DNA of 64,000 nt from Pauljensenia sp902373545 (GCF_041432775.1 NZ_JAPWAG010000001.1:159694-223693), one strand, 5' to 3'. Positions 16,734 to 25,536 are shown, counted from the first letter of the stretch. The notes: generated by a model not told the origin, from the letters alone. Numbers and translations: made by a program.

Positions 16734-18251
16734 TTACGTCAGGGTGACTCCATCCGAGGTAGACCCAATCTTCGGTCCGGACAGAACCTGCAGGACGACG
16801 AGGCCACCGAGAATCAGCATGCACGCGCCGGCGCCCAGCAGATACCCGTTGAGCCCTTCAGACTCATCAACGCCGTTCGAGGCCGACAGAACCTCCGCGT
16901 GGAGCTTGAACGAACCGGAGGCATCCACCGGCGCACCCGCGCCAGCTGCCGCGACAGTCGACGCGACCTTGAACTCGGCCCAGCCGACGAGCTGGTGCGA
17001 GCGGTTCGCGACGACGACCTTGTAGTCGCCCATCGGCAAGCCCGTCACATCCATCGTCACCTGGTTGCCGTTTTCAACCTGGAGCCAGCGAGCCTCACCC
17101 GTCTGCATGATGTTGGCGCTCACCCACTCACCGGCAACCGCCTTGTCTGCGGGGACGTTGATCGTCAGCTGGCCGCCCGTGAAGGCGGCGCTCACGCCAC
17201 CCTTGTTGGCATCGGTGAGCTGAGACTCGTCCGAGATCGGAGACACGGGGGTGTCCGAGGGCTGGGTCGCGTTGGCCGAAGCGGAGGGGGTCGGCGAAGG
17301 AGTCGCCGACGCCGACGGCGAGGGCTGAACGGGCGGGAGCTGCGGGTCGTCAGGCTGCGGAGCGGGAACGGGGATCACGCTCGGGGCAGGCTGGGGATCC
17401 GCGGTGGGCACAGGCTGCGGCTCGGGCGCCGGATCAACGGTCGGCTCAGGCTGCGGCTCAGGCGCCGGATCAACGGTGGGCACAGGCTGCGGCTCGGGCG
17501 CCGGATCAACGGTGGGCACAGGCTGCGGCTCAGGCGTCGGATCAACGGTGGGCACAGGCTGCGGCTCGGGCGCCGGATCAACGGTCGGCTCAGGCTGCGG
17601 CTCAGGCGCCGGATCAACGGTCGGCACAGGCTGCGGCTCAGGCGCCGGATCAACGGTCGGCTCAGGCTGCGGCTCGGGCGCCGGGTCAACGGTCGGCTCA
17701 GGCGCCGGATCAACGGTTGGGTCGGGAGTCGGCTCCGGGGTGTACGGCTTGTACACCGTGACGGAGTAGCTCACGTTCTCAGCAAGGGTCTCGTCGTCCT
17801 TATAGGTGACGATCGTGATGCGGTGATTCGTGCCGGGTTCCCAGGTGACGCCCTCGATATTGTTGGTGCCGTTGGGCACGGGAACAATCATCGTGTAGCT
17901 ATTGAGGGGAACCGCCTTCCACAGGTCGTTCGCGGTCGGGGTCACGATCTCGCCGTGACGTTCAAACGACGGCGGATCGTTCGGTGTCACGCGGCCGTTG
18001 TCCAGGATGACTCCCCAGTACCCGGTCTTGCCGTACTTCGCTTCGAAGTCGAAGGCATCCTCGAGAGTGACGAGGAACGTAGTGTTCGGGATGACGTAGA
18101 TACTGTCATCTGCGTGTGCACGCGCGGTGAAACCGGGAATGGCAAACGCGACCGCGCCGAAGAGGCACAGGGCCATGAGCACGCTCATTACCCGGCTGCG
18201 GCCGATAAACCCTCGTGCGGCGAGGGCGGATGTGGGCCGTCCGTGCTGCAT
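16734..18251 (-). CDS. Secreted proline-rich repeat surface protein with C-terminal membrane anchor
   Basis: Family not recognised. The 505-aa product starts at the ATG after an AAGGAG ribosome site; frame further upstream lacks one. It has an N-terminal signal peptide (hydrophobic core about 22-40, likely cleavage after AHA near 47), an N-terminal domain of about 130 residues with Trp and aromatic residues, then a stiff stalk of 12-residue VDPAPEPQPxPT repeats, a Ser/Thr/Pro linker, a second beta-rich domain (GGQLTINVP, WVSANIMQ), and one membrane helix (LLGAGACMLILGGLVVLQVL) with a short tail. No LPxTG sorting motif is present. It is tandem to another anchored secreted protein at 18393. Confidence 0.8.
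   Translation of the reverse strand: MQHGRPTSALAARGFIGRSRVMSVLMALCLFGAVAFAIPGFTARAHADDSIYVIPNTTFLVTLEDAFDFEAKYGKTGYWGVILDNGRVTPNDPPSFERHGEIVTPTANDLWKAVPLNSYTMIVPVPNGTNNIEGVTWEPGTNHRITIVTYKDDETLAENVSYSVTVYKPYTPEPTPDPTVDPAPEPTVDPAPEPQPEPTVDPAPEPQPVPTVDPAPEPQPEPTVDPAPEPQPVPTVDPTPEPQPVPTVDPAPEPQPVPTVDPAPEPQPEPTVDPAPEPQPVPTADPQPAPSVIPVPAPQPDDPQLPPVQPSPSASATPSPTPSASANATQPSDTPVSPISDESQLTDANKGGVSAAFTGGQLTINVPADKAVAGEWVSANIMQTGEARWLQVENGNQVTMDVTGLPMGDYKVVVANRSHQLVGWAEFKVASTVAAAGAGAPVDASGSFKLHAEVLSASNGVDESEGLNGYLLGAGACMLILGGLVVLQVLSGPKIGSTSDGVTLT
17403..17714 (-). repeat. Tandem 36-bp repeat encoding VDPAPEPQPxPT
   Basis: Eight full 36-bp units plus one 24-bp short unit encode 8 copies of a 12-residue Pro/Glu-rich motif and a VDPAPEPT remnant. 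Units alternate between PEPT and PVPT endings, and one has Ala to Thr. Near-identity at DNA level makes copy number prone to slippage or recombination. Confidence 0.9.
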
Positions 18252-18392
18252 AACGGTTCTCCTTAGGAACTTAATACTCAGAAGATATTGTCTGATAACC
18301 AGAGTAACAGGTGTGATGCCTGTATGGGAAGCGCGAACACGCACCATGCGGTTAATCGTGACCGCATTGGCATGACAGGAAGATGGGCCAGT

Positions 18393-19442
18393 CTACTGGA
18401 GGCCGCCGTGCGGCTTGCGCACAATACTGACCGTGACGATGGCCCCGAGCAGAGCAAGCAGGCCCCCACCTGCGAGAATCCACCCGCTCAGACGCCCCTC
18501 CTCTTCGCGGGCGGCCTGCTGGGTGGCCTGCTGATCCTGATGAGCCTTCGGTCGAATCTCGGAGGCGGACACGACCTGCGGAGAGGTAGAGGTGGACGCC
18601 TCGGGGGTGGGATCGTCGGAACTATTGGAGCCGAAGCCACTGCCCGAGGATCCCGCGCGGCGCGACGGGGCGGCGGATGACGAAGGGGAGGGCGCGGCGC
18701 CGGGCGCAGAGGACGAGGCCGGGGCATTGCTCGCCGAATCGGCCGCGGGCTGAGCGGGCACGGAAGGACCATCCTGCTGTGTTGACGCATTAACCTCCTC
18801 GGGGGCAGGAGCAACGGGGGCGTTCGGAAACGCCGGTTCGCCCGGGACGTCGGGAGCCGGTTCGGCCGGAGCAACCGGATCGGCCGGATCGGGCTCATTG
18901 ACCGACAGCGAGCACGCCTGTACACCCGCGGCGGCGTCGACGACGCTGACCTGGACGCTGACATAGGTTCCGCTCACACCATCGCCGATGGCGACCTGAT
19001 GGCTCTCGCCCACGGCCCAGGCAGAGGGGACGGGGATATCACCGGAGAAGGCGCCCTCTGAGTTGACCTCGAGAACGGCCCACGCACTCCTGTTGCGCGC
19101 CACGCCGGTCGGGACCCATTCGGGCAGCTCCATGTCAGCACCGCGCTCGACCGCGCCATCATCGAGCGTGACGACGACGAACCCGCGCGATTGGTCCGTC
19201 CCCGCGGTCCATCCGCGACCTTCTAGGTACAGGGACTCACCCGCATGCACAACCGAGGAAACGAAGACGCTGGCCTCACCCTCCGATTCAACCAGGCACG
19301 AAGCGGCGGGAACCTCTGGAGTGTCATCACTGTAAGCCGGTACCGCGGTCGCGAACATGCCGACGACGATCGACGCTGATGCGGTCAGCGCAAGCAGGGA
19401 CATATGCAGTCCCCTGTTGCGCGAATGCGACCGTGTCGTCAT
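18393..19442 (-). CDS. Secreted, membrane-anchored protein with Ala/Pro/Ser-rich stalk
   Basis: Family not recognised. The 349-aa product has a signal peptide (cleavage likely after AYS near residue 38), an extracellular domain of about 140 residues with two cysteines (about 49 and 183) that could form a disulfide, a long low-complexity Pro/Ala/Ser linker, then a membrane helix (LSGWILAGGGLLALLGAIVTVSIV) and a short basic tail. There is no LPxTG. The start at 19442 follows AGAAGGAAG. A good promoter lies at 19543-19570. It sits directly upstream of the similar-plan gene at 16734 and next to the siderophore importer, which suggests, without proof, a cell-envelope role. Confidence 0.75.
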   Translation of the reverse strand: MTTRSHSRNRGLHMSLLALTASASIVVGMFATAVPAYSDDTPEVPAASCLVESEGEASVFVSSVVHAGESLYLEGRGWTAGTDQSRGFVVVTLDDGAVERGADMELPEWVPTGVARNRSAWAVLEVNSEGAFSGDIPVPSAWAVGESHQVAIGDGVSGTYVSVQVSVVDAAAGVQACSLSVNEPDPADPVAPAEPAPDVPGEPAFPNAPVAPAPEEVNASTQQDGPSVPAQPAADSASNAPASSSAPGAAPSPSSSAAPSRRAGSSGSGFGSNSSDDPTPEASTSTSPQVVSASEIRPKAHQDQQATQQAAREEEGRLSGWILAGGGLLALLGAIVTVSIVRKPHGGLQ

Positions 19443-19542
19443 GCGTGTTGCTTCCTTCTCTTGTGGATAATTTTAGCAAATCTGCCCAATTGGGAACAGA
19501 TCCTTTATGTCAGTGTTCGGGTAACTAACGACTGTACGCACA

Positions 19543-19570
19543 ATAGTATTACCTCGCGTCCGCAACGCAA
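19543..19570 (-). promoter_or_regulatory. Putative promoter of the surface-protein genes
   Basis: On the minus strand TTGCGT (19565-19570) is followed after 16 nt by TACTAT (19543-19548), placing a start near 19536 and a leader of about 95 nt before 19442. It lies in the most AT-rich stretch of the window (19443-19733), which otherwise holds no supported gene. Confidence 0.5.
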
Positions 19571-19733
19571 TTGCGAGCAACAAGCAAATTCATGGACCAC
19601 TGCATTAAAAGGCCATTTTACCGGGAAAAGCAAGCCCTTTCACCTAAAATTGTGAGGTATATTATCGGACAACTGTTGTCGGACATAACCTCTTGGTCAG
19701 CATTTGAGACTATGAAAGACATTCCCCACCCCG

Positions 19734-20528
19734 CTAACGACGGGGCACCACCAGAGGCGCACCTGTCTCAGGATCAGGGATGACGACGCAGGGCACGTCG
19801 AACACACTCTCGATGAGCTCAGGAGTCACAACCGTGCCCGGCGCCCCCTGGGCGATAATTCTGCCTTGCCTCATACACACCAGGTGCGTGGCGTAGCGGA
19901 ACGCAAGGTTCAAGTCGTGCAACACCGCGACGATCGTTCGCCCCTGGCGTTGCAGCCGTTGCGCAAGGCGCAGCACCTCCAGCTGGTGATTGAGGTCCAA
20001 GTAGGTCGTCGGCTCGTCCAGCAGCAAAATATCCGTCGACTGCGCCAGAGCCATCGCAATCCATACGCGCTGGCGCTGCCCACCGGAAAGCTCCCCGACC
20101 CTTCGCCCCGCCAACGCACTCACCCCGGCGTCGCGCATCGCCCCAGCCACGGCCTCGTCGTCGACCGCGCTCCACTGGCGCACGAGGCCATGGTGAGGGT
20201 AGCGGCCACGCGCCACCAGGTCCTCCACGAGCATGTCGCCAGGAGCGACCGACGACTGAGCAAGGAGGCCAAGCCGACGCGCCAGAGCCTTCTGATTCAT
20301 CGTGCCCAGCTCGACCCCATCCAACTCGACGACGCCCGAGCGCGCGCCCAGGACGCGGGCGAGGCAGCGCAGGAGCGTCGACTTACCGCACGCGTTTGGG
20401 CCGACAATGACGGTCAACTCCCCCTCTAAGACGTCGAGGGACAACCCCTCCAAGATCGGCGCATCCTTCCCGTAGCCGACCGTAATCTCGCGGGCCGACA
20501 GCCCGCTCGCACCACTGTCACGTCCCAT
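19734..20528 (-). CDS. Siderophore ABC importer, ATP-binding protein (FecE/FepC-like)
   Basis: This 264-aa ATPase powers uptake of a ferric siderophore. It has Walker A GPNACGKST, Q-loop region LLAQSS, signature LSGGQRQR, Walker B DILLLDEP and switch His in AVLHDLN, the pattern of the FecE/BtuD class. It follows two FecCD-type permeases and a lipoprotein-binding gene in one transcription direction, with only 4 bp to the upstream permease. The transcript ends near a short GC stem overlapping the stop codon. Iron specificity is inferred from the DtxR-like box upstream of the binding protein and the adjacent esterase. Confidence 0.9.
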   Translation of the reverse strand: MGRDSGASGLSAREITVGYGKDAPILEGLSLDVLEGELTVIVGPNACGKSTLLRCLARVLGARSGVVELDGVELGTMNQKALARRLGLLAQSSVAPGDMLVEDLVARGRYPHHGLVRQWSAVDDEAVAGAMRDAGVSALAGRRVGELSGGQRQRVWIAMALAQSTDILLLDEPTTYLDLNHQLEVLRLAQRLQRQGRTIVAVLHDLNLAFRYATHLVCMRQGRIIAQGAPGTVVTPELIESVFDVPCVVIPDPETGAPLVVPRR

Positions 20529-20532
20529 GACC

Positions 20533-21579
20533 TCACCTCACCTCACGAACCAACAAGAACAGGAGATACACGCCTCCCACGACGCCGGTGACCACGCCAA
20601 CCGGCAGCTCGTGGGGCGCTAAGAGTCTTTGCGCGACCACGTCAGACACGAGCACGAGGAGGCCTCCCAGGACTGCCGATGACGCGAGCCCCACTCCCCC
20701 ACCTCCGCACAGGCGACGGGCCACGTGAGGGGCAGACAGAGCAACGAAGGCCACCGGACCCGCAACCGCCGTCGCAAGCGACACCAAGACCATCGCCGTG
20801 GCAATGAGCAACACTCGAAGCCTGCGCACGCGAACGCCCAGGCCAGTCGCGACATCGTCTCCCATCGCGAGCAAGCCAAGCGGCGCCGTGCAGGCCGCGA
20901 GCGGTAACGAGACAGCGAGGAGGACAACGACGAGCACGCTGACGCGAGGCATCGTCACCCCCGCGAAGGAGCCGGCGCTCCACAGCTGGGCGCGCTGGGC
21001 AGCCTCCAGCGGGGCCTTGACGATGAGCAGGGAATTAAGGGCGCGCAGCGCGGCCGAGCAGCCGATACCGACGAGCACGACGCGCACACCCGTGACACGC
21101 ACGCCGCCCGCACACGCCACGATGAGAGCCCCCGAGGCCAGGCCACCGATCAGCGCGCCCGCGGAGGTGGTCGCCGGGTTGGCGCCCAGCACGATGATCG
21201 CGACGAGCGCACCGGTCGCACAGCCCGTCGACAGCCCGACGATGTCGGGACTGCCGAGCGGGTTGCCCGACAGGGTCTGGAAGATTGCACCCGCCACACC
21301 GAGCGAGCATCCCACCGCCACCGCCGCGATAACGCGGGGAAGACGGACAGATTGGACGAAGTACACGCCCAGGAAGTCATCCGTGGGGCCGCCGTCTCCC
21401 ACGAGGCGTCGCAGCGACTGCTCGACGCTGAGCCCGTAGTCTCCGAGCGTCAGCGAATACAGGGCAAGCGCGAGAAGAGACAGAAGTCCGAGGCTCACGA
21501 CGAGCGCACTGCGCCGGTGCAGGCGCACGGAGAATGACGCGTTCGACAGGAGCGCGTAGCGGCTGGAGGATTCCCTCAT
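20533..21579 (-). CDS. Siderophore ABC importer permease (FecCD family), second subunit
   Basis: This 348-aa integral membrane protein has about nine to ten helices and FecCD landmarks: VRLPRVIAAVAVG, GNPLGSPDIVGLSTG and the LPVGVVTGVVGGVYLLFL end. The long open frame upstream is discarded; the ATG at 21579 overlaps the first permease's stop by 4 nt (ATGA) and fits family length. It pairs with the 21576-22574 permease to form the channel. The cytoplasmic coupling loop includes DVATGLGVRVRRLR. Confidence 0.9.
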   Translation of the reverse strand: MRESSSRYALLSNASFSVRLHRRSALVVSLGLLSLLALALYSLTLGDYGLSVEQSLRRLVGDGGPTDDFLGVYFVQSVRLPRVIAAVAVGCSLGVAGAIFQTLSGNPLGSPDIVGLSTGCATGALVAIIVLGANPATTSAGALIGGLASGALIVACAGGVRVTGVRVVLVGIGCSAALRALNSLLIVKAPLEAAQRAQLWSAGSFAGVTMPRVSVLVVVLLAVSLPLAACTAPLGLLAMGDDVATGLGVRVRRLRVLLIATAMVLVSLATAVAGPVAFVALSAPHVARRLCGGGGVGLASSAVLGGLLVLVSDVVAQRLLAPHELPVGVVTGVVGGVYLLFLLVREVR

Positions 21580-22574
21580 GACATTCCCTTCCCGCGCGCA
21601 CCCAGGACAAAGAAGGGGGCGCCAAACAGGGCGACGACGACGCCGACGGGAACCTCCTGCGGGGCCAGCACCAGCCGCGAGGCAACATCGGCGGCGCACA
21701 CCCACGCGGCACCAACCACCGCAGACCACACGGCAATAGCACCCTGGCGAGCACCGACCACGCGACGCACGAGGAGGGGCACAGCGAGACCGACGAAGGT
21801 CAGGGGCCCACCCAGCGCGGTTGCCCCGCCCGCCAGAGCCGTGACAGCCAAGGTTGCCAAACATCGGATCAGGCGCACGCGGACCCCCAGTCCGAGCGCC
21901 GCATCGTCGCCGAGGGTCAGAACGCCGAGCGCGGAGGTCAGCAGCGCGCCCAGCACCGCCCCGCAGGCGATGATGGTGCCCGCCCAGATCAGCGAGGCCA
22001 TGTCCACGCCTTCGAGGGATCCCGAGACCCAGTAACGAAACTCATTGAACGCGAATTGATGACCGGCCAGGACAGCCTGCGTCAGGGACGCGAGCGCAGC
22101 GGAGACGGCGATGCCGGCCAATGCCAGGCGTGCCCGCGAGCCCGCCCCGCCGCGACCGGACAGCATAAAGACGAGCGCGGCCGCCACGCCCGCTCCGACG
22201 AGCGCTGCACCCATCGTCACCGCGCGCGTCGATACACCCGCCACTGCGGTTGCCACGACGACGAGGAATGCCGCCCCGGCGTTGACGCCGAGCACGCCGG
22301 GATCAGCCAGCGGGTTGCGAGTCACGGCCTGCATGATCGATCCAGCGAGCCCGAGGGCAGCACCGATCACGAGCGCGGCAAGCGTGCGGGGTACGCGCAG
22401 CGAGAGCACCACCCGCGCGTCCTGGGTCTGGCCGCCGTAGCGAAGCGCGTCCCACACGAGGGCAGGTTCAATGTGCCGCGACCCCAGCGCCAGCGAAGCA
22501 ACGATGATGAGGGCAAGGACCAGCGCCGCCACGGCGCAAGCGGTGGCGGCGCTGGTCACGCTGCGGGCTCTCAT
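21576..22574 (-). CDS. Siderophore ABC importer permease (FecCD family), first subunit
   Basis: This 332-aa polytopic protein has the FecCD pattern: SLRVPRTLAALVIGAALGLA, RNPLADPGVLGVNAGA, DDAALGLGVRVRLIR and QEVPVGVVVALFGAPFFV. It lies 39 bp downstream of the binding-protein gene and overlaps the second permease by 4 nt. Two separate permeases rather than one homodimer point to a FepDG/FhuB-like siderophore system rather than BtuC-type B12 uptake. Confidence 0.9.
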   Translation of the reverse strand: MRARSVTSAATACAVAALVLALIIVASLALGSRHIEPALVWDALRYGGQTQDARVVLSLRVPRTLAALVIGAALGLAGSIMQAVTRNPLADPGVLGVNAGAAFLVVVATAVAGVSTRAVTMGAALVGAGVAAALVFMLSGRGGAGSRARLALAGIAVSAALASLTQAVLAGHQFAFNEFRYWVSGSLEGVDMASLIWAGTIIACGAVLGALLTSALGVLTLGDDAALGLGVRVRLIRCLATLAVTALAGGATALGGPLTFVGLAVPLLVRRVVGARQGAIAVWSAVVGAAWVCAADVASRLVLAPQEVPVGVVVALFGAPFFVLGARGKGMS

Positions 22575-22613
22575 GTCAGGCCCGCGCCTGATCGGGCGCG
22601 CTCATCTCCAGCG

Positions 22614-23642
22614 TCAGGACGCCGGGACAAACTGGGCTTCGATGGAGGAAACGATGCCGTCCATCAGGAGGTAGCCGCCGGTGGAGGTCCACAGGGAGCC
22701 GTCGACGGGGATGACGTGGTCGGCCTGAACGGCACGAAGCGAATCAAAGCCGACGGTCGACTTGGCTTCCTCGAGGGCAGCCGCCGACGCCTCAACGCCC
22801 GTGCCGCCGCCCGCAGAGGGGTTGTTGACCGAGGACTTGCCCAGCGTGCCGAAGAAAATCCAGTCCGCGTCGATCTGGTCGATATTTTCCAGCGAGACCG
22901 GCTCGGAATGGCCCTCACCGTCGCGGTCCTGGTTCGCGGGGCGCTTCATGCCGAGCGCGGTCAGCGCCTGGCCGGCGGGCAGCTCCTTGAGGATCAGGCC
23001 CGCGCTGTCACCCTGCCAGCGCACGACGGAGTAGGTCTGGTCGAGGTATCCAGCGTCCTTCAGACGGGCGCTGACGGAGGCAACGTGCTTGTCGAATTCC
23101 GCGAGCTTGGTCTCAGCCTGGTCGGCAACGCCGAGCGCGTCGGCCGTCAGGGTGAAGGTCTCGCGCCAGTCGCCGCCCTTTTGCGTGGTGAAGAAGACGG
23201 GGGCAATCTGGCCCAGAGCGCTCAGGGTTTCGCTGTCGTTGTCCTTCACCGACGTGCCGTCGACGAGGATCAGGTCGGGGCGGGCCGCCCCGATCGCCTC
23301 CAGGTTCGGCGCGCCAATCGAGCCGAGGATCGGGATGTCACCCGCGCGATCGGCCAGGTAGTTGGGGACGGTGGTCTGGCCGCGACCCGAGACGACACCG
23401 ACGGGAGTCACACCGAGAGCGAGCGCGTTATCGGTCGTCGGCTCAGACAGCGTCACAACGCGAGTCGGATGGGCCGGGAGGGTCACCTCCTGCCCGGACG
23501 CGTCGGTGACGATGCGGGTCTGGGCAGCGTCAGCCGGATCGGAGGACGAGGCCGGGGTGGGCGAGGTGGAGGAGCAAGCTCCCAGGGTCAGGGCCGCCAG
23601 GGCCACGGCCACGATGGCGCGAACTCGTATCGACGTGTGCAC
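22614..23642 (-). CDS. Iron-siderophore-binding lipoprotein
   Basis: This 342-aa protein is a class III periplasmic-binding-fold lipoprotein of the FepB/FhuD type that delivers ferric siderophore to the permeases. The signal peptide ends in a lipobox LGAC with Cys23 as the lipidation site, making it a client of Lgt (2470-3465). The linker is Ser/Pro/Ala-rich. The mature domain shows RVVTLSEPTTDNALALGV and the central helix region expected of the fold. The DtxR/IdeR-like operator at 23677-23695 lies 35 bp upstream of its ATG, so the importer is probably induced by low iron. Confidence 0.93.
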   Translation of the reverse strand: MHTSIRVRAIVAVALAALTLGACSSTSPTPASSSDPADAAQTRIVTDASGQEVTLPAHPTRVVTLSEPTTDNALALGVTPVGVVSGRGQTTVPNYLADRAGDIPILGSIGAPNLEAIGAARPDLILVDGTSVKDNDSETLSALGQIAPVFFTTQKGGDWRETFTLTADALGVADQAETKLAEFDKHVASVSARLKDAGYLDQTYSVVRWQGDSAGLILKELPAGQALTALGMKRPANQDRDGEGHSEPVSLENIDQIDADWIFFGTLGKSSVNNPSAGGGTGVEASAAALEEAKSTVGFDSLRAVQADHVIPVDGSLWTSTGGYLLMDGIVSSIEAQFVPAS

Positions 23643-23676
23643 GTGTTCCTCGTTTCGTCTAGGTCACGATTAGGAC

Positions 23677-23695
23677 ATAGGCAAGCCTAACCTGG
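23677..23695 (-). promoter_or_regulatory. DtxR/IdeR-type iron box
   Basis: The minus-strand sequence CCAGGTTAGGCTTGCCTAT matches the known DtxR/IdeR consensus TTAGGTTAGGCTAACCTAA at 14 of 19 positions, including the central AGGTTAGGCT and CCTA. It sits directly upstream of the siderophore-binding lipoprotein gene. Iron-loaded repressor binding here would silence the importer; this is inferred from the match. Confidence 0.75.
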
Positions 23696-23736
23696 TAATG
23701 ACTGCATATCCTGACAAGTTCCCCAGTCGGACAGGC

Positions 23737-24903
23737 TCACACACACCACTCGTCGAGTGCAGCCAGTAGTCCCTCTCTCCACCAGGCAACATCATGCCCA
23801 CCCGAATAACGCTCCAGCCTGACAAGCGCACCGCACTCCCCCAGCAGGGCGGCGCAACGTTCAACGACGGGGGCCATCGCCACCTCGCGTGCACCCACCT
23901 GACACCAGATTGTCAAGCCGGACAGCGACCGACATGCACCCCTGCCGAGGTCACCCATCAGCGCGCCCTCGCCCCGGCCTCGTACGTCCCCACCCCACCA
24001 CAGGGACGGAGACTGTGCGATAAAACACTCGACGGGGACGGAGCCGCCGAGCGCGGCCTGAAGCACCGCGAGGCCACCAAAAGACTGACCGGCCACGGCC
24101 ACGGGACCGACCCCAGCCACGTCACACACCGCGCCCAGCAGCGCGCTCACCGCATCGGCGTCCGTCAGCTCTCGGCGCCTGGCCTCCACATCACCCGCGC
24201 CGATCGTCACGACGCGCAAGCCCGGGTAGCGCCGCGTCAACCAGCCCACGCCGTTGGCACGCCACACGTCGCCATCGAAGACGACGAGCGTACGCGTGGG
24301 CGCCTGCTCCCCGTCGTGCACGACGACGCATCGGGAGAGCCCGCCTCCGATCCGGGCACGGACCCTGGCCCCGATATCTTCTTCGCGCGTGGCACGCATC
24401 GACGGGGCTTCGACGTCACCGCCCGGCCAGGACATCTGTGCATCAGGTCCAACAAAAATCGACGCGGCGTGCCCGCGCCCGTTGACGAGCCTGAGCGGGT
24501 TACAGGCGTCGGGACGCGCTTCCTCGACGAGGCGAACCCAGCTCCCCATGTCGACACGCACGCGCGGATCAATCCCACCCGGCCCGCACAGGGCAAATTG
24601 ATAGCTGAGGATCACATCGGCGGGGAGGGCACACTCCAGCTCGCGGGCACCGTCGCGCCAATCCATGCGGAAGGCCTCGATATGCTCACGCGAACGATCC
24701 GTCACCGTATTGAGCAGGAGGTAGCACTGCGCGCGCTGCGGCGCCTCACACCGGAACGTGACGTGAACGGCGTCAACGCCGTCGATGAGCAGGCGCTCCC
24801 CCACAAGGGGAAGCCCGCTCGTACCGACGCGCCGACGCGCCATCGCACCGGGCGTCAGCCGACAAAAGCCCGTCTGTGAAAAAGACGATTCCTCGAAGGC
24901 CAC
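23737..24903 (-). CDS. Enterochelin-esterase-like alpha/beta hydrolase
   Basis: The 388-aa protein resembles Fes-type esterases that open trilactone siderophores in the cytoplasm to release iron. It has an N-terminal beta domain (about 30-130; VHVTFRCEAPQR, LSYQFALCG) and a C-terminal alpha/beta hydrolase with nucleophile elbow GQSFGG (Ser274) and catalytic His370 in SGGHDVAWW. The GTG at 24903 is four bases from the upstream stop; Met21 (24843) is a possible alternative start. It sits upstream of the iron box, so it may not share that control. The exact siderophore is unknown and no synthesis genes are visible. Confidence 0.82.
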   Translation of the reverse strand: MAFEESSFSQTGFCRLTPGAMARRRVGTSGLPLVGERLLIDGVDAVHVTFRCEAPQRAQCYLLLNTVTDRSREHIEAFRMDWRDGARELECALPADVILSYQFALCGPGGIDPRVRVDMGSWVRLVEEARPDACNPLRLVNGRGHAASIFVGPDAQMSWPGGDVEAPSMRATREEDIGARVRARIGGGLSRCVVVHDGEQAPTRTLVVFDGDVWRANGVGWLTRRYPGLRVVTIGAGDVEARRRELTDADAVSALLGAVCDVAGVGPVAVAGQSFGGLAVLQAALGGSVPVECFIAQSPSLWWGGDVRGRGEGALMGDLGRGACRSLSGLTIWCQVGAREVAMAPVVERCAALLGECGALVRLERYSGGHDVAWWREGLLAALDEWCV

Positions 24904-24906
24904 AGA

Positions 24907-25524
24907 TCAGTCGAAGAGCGAAATGTCGCCCGCGCCCACGCGCGCCACGACGGCATCCCCGCCCGCGAAGTTGATGACCGTCGTCGGCTCAGCAACGCCG
25001 ACCGGCCCCACCACGACCAGGTCGACCTGGTGGCCGATGCGCTCGTCCACCTCGAAGCCGTCCGTCAGCGGCTCGGTCTCGCCCGGCATAATCAGTGTCG
25101 AGCAGGCCAGCGGCTCACCGAGGGCCTCGACGATCGCCTGCGTGATGACGTGGTCCGGGATGCGCACGCCCACCGTGTGCTTCTTCTTGTTCAGCATGAT
25201 GCGCGGGACCTCCTTGGTGCCACGCAGGATGAACGTGTAGGGTCCGGGGGTGAGCGCCTTCATCGTGCGGAACTCGTGGTTGTCCACGATGACCAGCTCG
25301 CCGAGCTGGGCGAAGGAGTGGCACAGCAGCGAGAAGTTGTGCTTGTCGTCGAGCTTACGGACCGTGCGAATCGTGTCCATGCCCGACTTGTTGCCGATCT
25401 TGGTCGCGATCGCGTAGCCGGAGTCCGTGGGCAGCGCAATCGTACCGCCGCGCTCCAGCAGGTCAACGACCGTGTTAACCAGACGTGCTTGAGGATTTTC
25501 CGGATGCATCTCAACGTACGACAT
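24907..25524 (-). CDS. YciO/Sua5-family protein (L-threonylcarbamoyladenylate synthase type)
   Basis: The 205-aa protein has the YrdC/Sua5/YciO fold that binds nucleotide and RNA. The family makes or resembles enzymes that make threonylcarbamoyl-AMP for tRNA t6A37. It opens MSYVEMHPENPQARLVN and PTDSGYAIA, closest in layout to E. coli YciO, with KLDDKHNFSLLC, a TPGPYTFIL segment and VGVRIPDH. This points to the YciO paralogue rather than TsaC, so t6A synthesis may depend on another copy. The ATG at 25524 is preferred over an upstream GTG inside the aspS terminator. Confidence 0.85.
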   Translation of the reverse strand: MSYVEMHPENPQARLVNTVVDLLERGGTIALPTDSGYAIATKIGNKSGMDTIRTVRKLDDKHNFSLLCHSFAQLGELVIVDNHEFRTMKALTPGPYTFILRGTKEVPRIMLNKKKHTVGVRIPDHVITQAIVEALGEPLACSTLIMPGETEPLTDGFEVDERIGHQVDLVVVGPVGVAEPTTVINFAGGDAVVARVGAGDISLFD

Positions 25525-25536
25525 GCATCTATTGTG

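Noticed and set aside
17403..17714. CRISPR array
   Set aside because: The repeats are contiguous, in frame and encode a Pro-rich stalk; there are no unique spacers.
16734..19442. Sortase-anchored (LPxTG) surface proteins
   Set aside because: Neither C-terminus has LPxTG or a variant; each ends in a helix and short tail.
19443..19733. Short + strand frames in the AT-rich gap
   Set aside because: No ribosome site or protein-like composition; better read as promoter and leader DNA.
20533..21864. 443-aa version of the second permease
   Set aside because: The added N-terminus is Cys/Arg-rich antisense-like sequence inside the first permease; the ATGA overlap at 21579 gives a normal length.
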